Assembly: GCA_016787045.1 (NCBI GenBank)
Contig: JAEUVA010000031.1
Span: 1 to 36,633, forward strand
Reading direction: 5' to 3'
Length of the DNA: 36,633 bases
DNA from: Chitinophagales bacterium
GTDB taxonomy: Bacteria > Bacteroidota > Bacteroidia > Chitinophagales > LD1
A program made the position numbers and the translations under genes. Each line of letters opens with the position of its first letter. The stretch's first letter is position 1. Positions 29,819-36,633 of this stretch are shown here, piece after piece. The notes below the pieces were generated by a model that worked only from the letters and a program-made list of their open reading frames with translations, was not told where the DNA came from and searched no databases.

Positions 29819-32380
29819 ATGAGTTGTAAACTCTACTTAACTACCGTTTTATCGGTTTTTGTTTTCGCACTACAGGCACAAAACGCCAAAATTTCAGGAA
29901 CAGTTAAAGAAGAGAATGGCGATGCCCTCATCTCTGCCAACGTAATAATAGACGCGGCAAAAGGTTGGGCAGCGGTTACCGATTTTGAGGGCAATTACGA
30001 AATTTCAGTACCCGCAGGCAGCTATACGGTATCGTTTAAATACGTAGGCAAAGAAGAGCAAAACATAAAAGTAACCGTGGCCGATGGCGAAAAGAAAACG
30101 CTCAACGTAACGCTTAAAGAAAAGCAACAAGTAATAGATGTGCTGGTGGTAACCGGTAGCAAGTACGAAAAGAAACTGAGCGAAGAAACTGTTTCGTTAG
30201 AAGTGATGAAGTCTGACGTACTGAACAACCAAAACGTAACTGATGTGAGCGGTGGGGTACAAAAAATTCCGGGCGTTACCATTGCCGATGGTCAGGCCAA
30301 CATACGTGGTGGCTCCGGCTGGAGCTACGGTGCCGGTTCGCGGGTAGCTGTGTTGTATGACGATTTGTTGATTACCACAGCCGATGCAGATGATGCAAAA
30401 TGGAGCATGATACCCATAGAAAATGTGGATCAGATTGAAGTACTGAAAGGCGCTGCTTCTGCAGTATATGGTTCAGGTGCATTGAATGGGGTTATTAACA
30501 CCCGTATGGGCTACCCTACCGATGAGCCCTTTACACGATTGCAAACATACGCTGGTTTTTATGAAGGCCCCACCCGCACTCGTTCCATGAAATGGTGGCA
30601 GGGCAAACCCCAGTTTTTTGCAGGTTTCAATTTTGGCGACCGCAGAAAAGTTGGGCAATGGGATATAGTAACCGGATTGGCCTACAACAACGACCGCGGT
30701 TGGTTAGATTCTTCAGATAATCAGGATTTTCGGGTGAATGCAAAAATCCGTTACCGGTTTAAAAAGATTGCCGGCTTAAGTGTAGGGGCTAACGTACTTG
30801 GCTACTGGAGTTGGGGCAAAACCTTTTTCTTGTGGGATAGCATAGGTACCAAAGGGTACAAGCCATTAGCCAATACCATTACGCAGTACGAGAACGGACG
30901 ATACATTGTTGACCCTTTCATTACGTACTATGATAAAAAAGACAACAAGTTTTCTTTCCGCTACCGTTGGCTAAACTCGTCTAACGTAAACAGCACCGGG
31001 CAGGGTTCTATTGCCCAGCGCCATATCTTGGATTTCAGCTACCAACGCCCATTTGATATTTCTGAAAAAGTAAAACTAAATTTTGTGGCCGGTGTAGGTG
31101 CTCGTATAGACCAGATATCGCCCCCCACAGATCCTAACGATGCCACCCCGGATTCTGTACGGCAGGAAATTATAGATTCTTTAGGTTACTACCCCATTCC
31201 ATATTTGTATGGCGATAAAAAACACTTTGGCAATAACGCATCGGTTTACGCGCAGGTGGATGGTAAATTCTTTAATCGGCTGAATGTAACCTTGGGTGCC
31301 CGTTGGGAATACTTTAACATAGACGGCAAAAATAGTTTGAAGGAGTTGACCTACCCGCTGTTTAGATTGGGGGTAAACTATCAGGCGGCTGAGGCCACTT
31401 ACATACGCGCTTCATTTGGTCAAGGGTTCCGTTACCCATCTATTGCTGAATTGTATGTAACCACCAAAGTGGGCGGCTCATTAGAAATTTTCCCGAACAA
31501 AAACTTGAAACCCGAGAGAGGTTACAGTGCAGAGATAGGACTTAAGCAAGGATTTAGGTTCGGAAAAAAATCGCCCACCATGGGCTATTTTGATGTGGCC
31601 GGCTTTTGGAACCAGTACGACAATATGATGGAGTTTATTTTTGGTCAATTCGGCAAGTTTGACTTTATCAATTCTCAGTACGGGGTAGGTTTCTCTTCGC
31701 AAAATGTGGGAGCAACTCGTATTCTTGGTGTAGATGCCGCATTGGGCGTACAAACCTCAGTAGGTGGTGTAGATTTCAATTTGTTGGTGGGTTATACATT
31801 CATTAATACCCATGCCTTGAACTGGGATAAGCCAATAACCATCTACAACTACTTAGGCGATACTATCAGGCCCGGAGATGCAGCCGGTTTTGCGCAAGCA
31901 TCGTACAACAGCAGCAACGCACCAGCCGGGTTAGACACTGCCAAGTACATCACATACGGCATGCTATCGTCTAGTGGTAAAAACATGTTGAAATACCGCC
32001 CCGACCACCAGCTGAAACTTATTTTCAACGTTACACACAAGCGCTTTGATTTTAACTTAGACTATCAGTTTATTGCCTACCAAAAAAATATTGATTACGC
32101 CTTTGTCAGCAGCTTTTTTACCGGAACACCGGTGGCCACTATTCTTAGTACCCAGTCATTTAAAGCATTAGCTCAATACCGATCAGCTTTAGAAGCCCGT
32201 AACTATTTAGGCGATAACATCATAAACATCGGAATTGGCTATAAGCCAATTGACAACCTCAAACTTTCTTTCATAGTTAAAAACGTGGCCAACTGGGAAT
32301 GGATGCCGCGCCCGGGTAGGTTTGAAGCACCGCGCAGTTACACTGTTCAATTGGCATACAATTTCAAAACCACTAAGTAA
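29819..32380 (+). CDS. TonB-dependent outer-membrane receptor with carboxypeptidase-regulatory-like N-domain
   Basis: This 853-aa beta-barrel receptor starts with a signal peptide (MSCKLYLTTVLSVFVFALQA). A CarboxypepD_reg-like domain follows (about 22-105: KISGTVKEENGDALISANVIID). The plug (about 120-240) contains NIRGGSGWSYGAGSRVAVLYDD and ENVDQIEVLKGAASAVYGSGALNGVIN. A 22-strand-type barrel ends in RSYTVQLAYNFKTTK. It uses TonB-ExbBD energy to import a ligand (metal chelate, vitamin or glycan); no SusD partner is adjacent, arguing against a SusCD glycan pair. The frame opens at TTG 29723, but ATG 29819 gives the signal peptide. Ligand unknown. Confidence 0.92.
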   Translation: MSCKLYLTTVLSVFVFALQAQNAKISGTVKEENGDALISANVIIDAAKGWAAVTDFEGNYEISVPAGSYTVSFKYVGKEEQNIKVTVADGEKKTLNVTLKEKQQVIDVLVVTGSKYEKKLSEETVSLEVMKSDVLNNQNVTDVSGGVQKIPGVTIADGQANIRGGSGWSYGAGSRVAVLYDDLLITTADADDAKWSMIPIENVDQIEVLKGAASAVYGSGALNGVINTRMGYPTDEPFTRLQTYAGFYEGPTRTRSMKWWQGKPQFFAGFNFGDRRKVGQWDIVTGLAYNNDRGWLDSSDNQDFRVNAKIRYRFKKIAGLSVGANVLGYWSWGKTFFLWDSIGTKGYKPLANTITQYENGRYIVDPFITYYDKKDNKFSFRYRWLNSSNVNSTGQGSIAQRHILDFSYQRPFDISEKVKLNFVAGVGARIDQISPPTDPNDATPDSVRQEIIDSLGYYPIPYLYGDKKHFGNNASVYAQVDGKFFNRLNVTLGARWEYFNIDGKNSLKELTYPLFRLGVNYQAAEATYIRASFGQGFRYPSIAELYVTTKVGGSLEIFPNKNLKPERGYSAEIGLKQGFRFGKKSPTMGYFDVAGFWNQYDNMMEFIFGQFGKFDFINSQYGVGFSSQNVGATRILGVDAALGVQTSVGGVDFNLLVGYTFINTHALNWDKPITIYNYLGDTIRPGDAAGFAQASYNSSNAPAGLDTAKYITYGMLSSSGKNMLKYRPDHQLKLIFNVTHKRFDFNLDYQFIAYQKNIDYAFVSSFFTGTPVATILSTQSFKALAQYRSALEARNYLGDNIINIGIGYKPIDNLKLSFIVKNVANWEWMPRPGRFEAPRSYTVQLAYNFKTTK

Positions 32381-32517
32381 ACCATACTACACATGACTAT
32401 CAGAATATTTTTTGCGCCTTAAATAGTGTTTGAATCTTAAAGTGTATGTCTTGTACCACTTAGAGGGGGGTACAACCCATTTTGTTGTTTATTAATCTTC
32501 TATCATAAAACCTGAAA

Positions 32518-34413
32518 ATGAAAAAGTTTTTATTCGTATTTGTTCTCTTACTGGCTACACAATTTGCTGATGCTCAGTGTAGCGCATGTACAGCCGCAGT
32601 AACCCCTACCTGCCCACCTACAGGAGGCCTTTGCGCTAAGTTAGATACCGCTTACGCCAACCAGCCCTATTCTAAAGTTATTCCGTTTTACATGCCTAAG
32701 TTTTTAAGCCCAAGTCAGGTAAATATTAGTTGTGGTGGCTGCTCTTCTATTAAGCTCCGCAGAATAGACATTACCGGAGTAAGCGGATTGCCCGGTGGCT
32801 TTGGCACACCTTACTACAGCCAAAACGGTAGTTACAATGTAGAGGGTGGCGACTCTGTGGGCTGTGCTACTTTTTGCGGTACCCCTTTGGTACCCGGTAT
32901 GTATGTAATTACGGTTTACCTTTTGGCAGATGTTACTGCTATAGGCACCCCGGTAGGCAACGTAGATGCTAACGACCAACCCCAGCAATATACCGATACC
33001 CTTTGGGTACTGCCCGATACTACAGTGGGCGTTAGTTCATTCACTTACGGCAACAATGGTTTTAGTTCATGCAATACCATTACACTTGACCTCAAAGCCA
33101 ATAAGCAAGCTCCGGCACCTAATATGACCCGCTGGTTTTGGAACATTGGCGGCACCCCATCTCAGGTAAAAGAACCGGGGTTAATTACATTCAATAACAT
33201 TTCGGGCAATAAACCCGATACTTTTCCGGTATCATTAACTACCGTGTTTTACAACTATCGCATTAAGAGCGTAAACGCTCAGTTAAACAGTGGTTGGTAT
33301 CCGGATGTGAACGAGGCCTCATCGGCACAAGACCCCGAGCCATACTTAAGAGTAATACAAACCGGTTTTCAAAGCCATAATTGCAGCAACACTGCCCCCA
33401 GCACCAAGAACCCTTCGTACCCTAACATCAACCAAGTTATTCCGGAAGGAACATTTACCGTAGATATGGAAATTTGGGATGATGATAACTGTGGATTGCT
33501 ACCCATTTTTGCCTCTAACGAAGACCATGTTGGTGATTACGATGTAACTATGCAGCTAGGTACTTTTGCTTTGTTTGATAACAAAAACAACAGTACAGGT
33601 ACAGTAATTATTGATACCATACCCAATGTAACACTTAACGATACGCTATGGGTAGTAGTGTTTCCAACTCCACCACTACCGGTTATTGTAACTGCAGTTG
33701 ACACTTTCTGCTCTAACGACTCGGTATGGATTACCATTGGCAACGGATACGATGGTTATAGTTTTGAATGGTGGAGAGATAGCATTTTTCTAACGGGGCT
33801 TAACGATTCTGCGTTTTACACCAACCAACCCGGTAACTACAAGGTAACTGTAACCAACTTAATTAGTGGATGCCAAAATACCTCTCAAGTAAAATTACTG
33901 CAATCCGTACAGGGTATAGACCCCATTATGGTTATTGATAATGGAACTAAACTCTTTATCAACCCATTTCCTACGGGTATGAAAGCTCGCTGGTACTTTA
34001 ATGGTAACCTCATTACCGGGCAAGACGGTAAGTTTTTAGATTATGTAGGTAATGGCGATTACTATGCTGAGGTGTACAATCCGGCTTATCCGGGTTGCAA
34101 TGCTACTGCAGATTTTGTAACTGTAACAGGTGTTGGTATTGAGCAGGTGATAATGAATAGCATACTTGACCTAAACATTTTCCCGAACCCGAACAATGGT
34201 CAGTTTACACTTTCATTCTACTTAGAAGAAATGCAAGACGTAGGCGTTAGAGTGATGGATGCCATTGGACAGGTGGTGTACGAAAATCGCTTAGAAAACT
34301 ACACCGGCAACTACAAACAAGAGCTAGATTTTACCCAATTGAGCAAAGGTGTTTATACCGTACAAGTAGAAAGCCCCGCTACCCGATTAACCAAAAGAGT
34401 AGTTACACAATAG
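32518..34413 (+). CDS. T9SS type A sorting-domain secreted protein
   Basis: This 631-aa protein has a signal peptide (MKKFLFVFVLLLATQFADA, then QCSAC). The N-terminal region is Cys-rich (CSACTAAVTPTCPP, SCGGCSSIKLRRIDI) and resembles the N-terminus of other secreted Bacteroidota proteins. The middle (about 180-380) is uncharacterised. An Ig-like segment follows (about 395-470, VDTFCSNDSVWITIGNGYDGYSFEWWRD). The C-terminus (about 545-631, LDLNIFPNPNNGQFTLSF ... GVYTVQVESPATRLTKRVVTQ) is a type A sorting domain for export and surface anchoring by the T9SS. It is transcribed alone; a terminator follows. The partner or ligand is unknown. Confidence 0.88.
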   Translation: MKKFLFVFVLLLATQFADAQCSACTAAVTPTCPPTGGLCAKLDTAYANQPYSKVIPFYMPKFLSPSQVNISCGGCSSIKLRRIDITGVSGLPGGFGTPYYSQNGSYNVEGGDSVGCATFCGTPLVPGMYVITVYLLADVTAIGTPVGNVDANDQPQQYTDTLWVLPDTTVGVSSFTYGNNGFSSCNTITLDLKANKQAPAPNMTRWFWNIGGTPSQVKEPGLITFNNISGNKPDTFPVSLTTVFYNYRIKSVNAQLNSGWYPDVNEASSAQDPEPYLRVIQTGFQSHNCSNTAPSTKNPSYPNINQVIPEGTFTVDMEIWDDDNCGLLPIFASNEDHVGDYDVTMQLGTFALFDNKNNSTGTVIIDTIPNVTLNDTLWVVVFPTPPLPVIVTAVDTFCSNDSVWITIGNGYDGYSFEWWRDSIFLTGLNDSAFYTNQPGNYKVTVTNLISGCQNTSQVKLLQSVQGIDPIMVIDNGTKLFINPFPTGMKARWYFNGNLITGQDGKFLDYVGNGDYYAEVYNPAYPGCNATADFVTVTGVGIEQVIMNSILDLNIFPNPNNGQFTLSFYLEEMQDVGVRVMDAIGQVVYENRLENYTGNYKQELDFTQLSKGVYTVQVESPATRLTKRVVTQ

Positions 34414-34437
34414 ACTATCTTTTTAGTAAGAAAATAT

Positions 34438-34474
34438 TTAAAGGGTGTAGGTTCATTACCTGCACCCTTTTTTT
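34438..34474 (+). terminator. Intrinsic terminator after the T9SS type A gene
   Basis: AAGGGTGTAGG (34441-34451) pairs with CCTGCACCCTT (one G-T wobble) around a 7-base loop, followed by a T-run to 34474. Confidence 0.85.
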
Positions 34475-34709
34475 GTTTCTGAATGGTATGCACTTCACGT
34501 TCAAAATTTGTGCGGAGTGTTGTGCAGCAAAGAGTTTACAGCGAAGTATTTATCCACAAAAAGGCATTATTACCCATTTTAGGGTATGGGTAAATGCGCT
34601 CAAACCCTTGTCTGTGGCTGCTTTCAGCACTTTGTTTATATTCTTTCCAAATACAAAACTTTCGTTCAAATTTTGTTTAGCATTTTTTGGATAATTAAGC
34701 ATCGGCATA
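34475..34709. other. Intergenic region upstream of the alternative complex III operon
   Basis: No gene seen between the terminator and the proposed actA promoter. Short open frames occur but lack family-like sequence. A short inverted element, TACCCAT...ATGGGTA, occurs near 34570-34592 (TTACCCATTTTAGGGTATGGGTAA). It could be an operator or chance. Confidence 0.3.
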
Positions 34710-34717
34710 CATATTTG
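34687..34717 (+). promoter_or_regulatory. Candidate promoter for the actAB operon
   Basis: TTG at 34687-34689 lies 20 bases before CATATTTG at 34710-34717, which matches TAnnTTTG at all but the first base. A start near 34724 would give a very short leader to the ATG at 34740, or about 34 nt to the alternative ATG at 34758. Confidence 0.3.
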
Positions 34718-34739
34718 CCCCCGCAATTTTTACAATTCC

Positions 34740-36032
34740 ATGACAATTCAGTCGCGAATGAACTCTGCTATACAACCCAACCACCGTTTCTCTGTTTCCC
34801 TCCAATCAATTTTTGTTGCTTTAATCAGTTTCTCTTGTCTTTTCGCCTCTGCAGAGGTAGATAAGGCCAAGTGGAACGAGGGAAAATCTTTGTTTAAAAG
34901 CAATTGTGCTGCCTGCCACAACCCTAAGGTAGATGGCACCGGACCTGCTCTGCAAGGCGTAACTGCCCGCTGGGAAGCAGCCGGTGAATACAAAGGCAAA
35001 ACCGGCACACAGTGGCTGTACACTTGGATAAAAAACTATAATGATCCTGTAAATGCGGGCTATAAATACGCTATGGACATGGCTAATAGTCGTCCATCGG
35101 CTATGAATATTTTTGCCACGCTCAAAGATGCAGATATAGAGAATATGCTTCTTTATATAGAGAATCCGGACATTGGTACCCCCACCGGTCCTACCGGCCC
35201 TACCGGTGGTGATGGAAGTGCTCCTAAAGAGAGCGGCTCTAACACAACCCTTATCATTTTTGTATTCTTCTTAGTGGTATTAGTGGCCATATTAATTGGT
35301 ATTACCAGCAAGTTAGATAAACTGGTGGCTGAGAAAAACGGTGAGCCGGTTGAAACTGCTAAAGCTCCTTTTTGGAGAAGACCAAAATGGATTACTGCAT
35401 TTGCATTAATCGGCATTGTGTTGTTAGGATATGCCGGTGTTGATTGGGGTACTCATTTGGGTCGTCAGCAAGGGTATCAGCCCACACAACCCATCAAATA
35501 CTCTCATGCTTTGCACGCTGGCACTCACAAAATTGAATGTCAGTACTGCCACAGCACTGCCAACAAAGGCAAGCATGCTAACATACCTTCGGTAAATACC
35601 TGTATGAATTGCCACAAAAACGTGCAAAAAGGGCCTAAGTACGGCACCGAGGAAATTGCCAAAATATACGAAGCAGTGGGTTGGGATGCTAAAACCCAAA
35701 CTTATTCTAAAGAACCTAAACCGGTGGAGTGGGTGCGCATACACAACCTGCCCGACCACGTGTACTTTAACCACGCACAGCACGTAAATGCCGGCAAAGT
35801 ACAATGCCAAACCTGCCACGGTCCTATAGAAACTATGGAAGAGGTTTATCAATATGCGCCTCTATCAATGGGTTGGTGTATTAACTGTCACCGTCAAACC
35901 GAGGTGCAGTTTGCTTCTAATAACTATTACACCGCTTATGAGAAATTCCATCAGGATATCAAGGATAAAAAGATAAGCAAAGTAACGGTAGAAACCATTG
36001 GTGGAACAGAATGCCAACGTTGTCATTACTAG
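34740..36032 (+). CDS. actA: Alternative complex III cytochrome subunit ActA, with fused monoheme cytochrome domain
   Basis: This 430-aa membrane-bound multiheme cytochrome c of the quinol:electron-acceptor oxidoreductase (ACIII) passes electrons from menaquinol to a periplasmic acceptor or oxidase. Six CxxCH heme sites are seen: 56-60, 267-271, 288-292, 356-360, 380-384 and 425-429. The first belongs to an N-terminal monoheme cytochrome c domain (CAACH ... DMANSRPSAM with candidate Met ligand), the other five to the classic pentaheme domain. A signal sequence precedes it. Two membrane helices (about 171-189 and 217-235) flank a cytoplasmic linker, so both heme domains face the periplasm. A Gly-Pro-Thr linker (about 147-157) precedes the first helix. 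ATG 34758 is an alternative start. actB follows. Confidence 0.92.
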   Translation: MTIQSRMNSAIQPNHRFSVSLQSIFVALISFSCLFASAEVDKAKWNEGKSLFKSNCAACHNPKVDGTGPALQGVTARWEAAGEYKGKTGTQWLYTWIKNYNDPVNAGYKYAMDMANSRPSAMNIFATLKDADIENMLLYIENPDIGTPTGPTGPTGGDGSAPKESGSNTTLIIFVFFLVVLVAILIGITSKLDKLVAEKNGEPVETAKAPFWRRPKWITAFALIGIVLLGYAGVDWGTHLGRQQGYQPTQPIKYSHALHAGTHKIECQYCHSTANKGKHANIPSVNTCMNCHKNVQKGPKYGTEEIAKIYEAVGWDAKTQTYSKEPKPVEWVRIHNLPDHVYFNHAQHVNAGKVQCQTCHGPIETMEEVYQYAPLSMGWCINCHRQTEVQFASNNYYTAYEKFHQDIKDKKISKVTVETIGGTECQRCHY

Positions 36033-36082
36033 TATCTCAACCCCTATCAATCTATTTTAAGAATCATCTCAATTTCATATAA

Positions 36083-36633
36083 ATGAAAACATACTGGAAA
36101 GGAATAGAAGAAAAAGAACAGTTAGAGGGCTATACCGCTATTTCTGAAAAAGAGTTTAGCGAAGAACTGCCGGTGCTTAGTTCTATCACCGAGCCAATTA
36201 CAACCGGAAAGAGCAATCGTAAAGATTTCTTGAAAATGTTAGGGTTCAGCACCACTGCAGCTGTTATTGCGGCAAGCTGTGAAATGCCCATCCGCAAAAG
36301 TATTCCTTATGTATGGCGTCCGGAAGAAATTACTCCTGGTATTGCTAACTTTTATGCCTCTACCATGTGGCAAGGTGGTGAGTACAATGCTATATTGGTT
36401 AAAACCCGCGAAGGCCGCCCGATAAAAGTAGAAGGTAAAAAAGATGCCCGCATAAGTAAAGGCGGTACCAGTGCCCGCACTCAAGCCAGTGTGTTGAGTT
36501 TGTACGATGGCGCCCGCTACAAAAATCCGGTAAGAAACAGTGGCACTTCAAAACCTGAAAATATTACATGGGAGGTTGCCGATAAAGAAGTAGGAGAGAA
36601 GTTGAAGGCCGTGAGCGGTAAAGTAGTGTTGTT
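36083..36633 (+). CDS. actB: Alternative complex III subunit ActB, N-terminal part (partial)
   Basis: The frame runs from ATG 36083 (MKTYWKGIEEKEQLEGY) to the window edge, 183 codons. At residues 45-51 it has NRKDFLK followed by MLGFSTTAAVIAASCEMP, a Tat-type signal placed unusually far inside, as is normal for ActB. PIRKSIPYVWRPEEITPGIANFYASTM is the typical start of the molybdopterin-oxidoreductase-like domain (which lacks molybdenum). The missing remainder should carry the iron-sulfur cluster ferredoxin domain. It begins 50 bp after actA, in the conserved actAB order. Function: the electron-transferring peripheral subunit of ACIII. Confidence 0.9.
   Translation, partial: MKTYWKGIEEKEQLEGYTAISEKEFSEELPVLSSITEPITTGKSNRKDFLKMLGFSTTAAVIAASCEMPIRKSIPYVWRPEEITPGIANFYASTMWQGGEYNAILVKTREGRPIKVEGKKDARISKGGTSARTQASVLSLYDGARYKNPVRNSGTSKPENITWEVADKEVGEKLKAVSGKVVL

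Noticed and set aside
34475..34709. Small open frames upstream of actA
   Set aside because: They lack family-like sequence and plausible starts, and overlap the likely promoter region.

Overview
The window looks like a chromosomal segment of a Bacteroidota bacterium, probably from the Chitinophagales/Sphingobacteriales/Saprospirales side. The evidence is the short Bacteroidota-type primary sigma factor (289 aa), three cargo proteins carrying type IX secretion (T9SS) sorting domains of type A and type B, a long NusB (312 aa), a CarboxypepD_reg-type TonB-dependent receptor, and the start of an alternative complex III operon (actA-actB). Candidate promoters fit the Bacteroidota -33 TTG / -7 TAnnTTTG pattern better than the E. 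coli pattern. I see no insertion sequence, prophage, CRISPR array, rRNA operon or obvious defence island.

Layout. 1-2379 (minus): the start of a secreted protein running off the edge, preceded by a T9SS cargo gene whose signal peptide is cut from its body by one in-frame TAA. 2380-2977: non-coding, with a 7-unit tandem array of 21-bp period. 2978-4742: murQ facing rpoD across a shared terminator. 4912-10803 (minus): a 1963-aa T9SS type B adhesin-like giant with a roughly 290-residue glycine-rich insert and seven SprB-like repeats. 11032-15198 (plus): leucine dehydrogenase, nusB, and a secreted caspase-fold/TPR protein. 15207-17445 (minus): M20 dipeptidase and a TPR protein. 17536-23259 (plus): LptF/G permease, an unrecognised 144-aa protein, rdgB, ECF sigma factor with a probable anti-sigma partner, MacB-like permease, thioredoxin-fold protein. 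23234-27135 (minus): M23 peptidase, then coaD, a secreted hypothetical protein, lipB and a CoA-type Nudix hydrolase packed as an operon. 27297-27923: tRNA-Pro(GGG), two tRNA-derived hairpin remnants separated by terminators, then a 16-unit array of 21-bp period. 28205-34413 (plus): cystathionine gamma-synthase/lyase family enzyme, small membrane protein, TonB-dependent receptor, T9SS type A protein. 34740-end (plus): actA and the start of actB.

Most genes are core metabolism and envelope functions. The parts ordinary annotation does not explain are the two intergenic arrays with exactly 21-bp period (two B-DNA turns, unrelated consensus sequences, two conserved cores per unit about 10 bp apart) and the tandem tRNA-Pro-derived double-hairpin modules directly beside the second array. 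These are the best candidates for something undescribed. All functional statements about them are inference.
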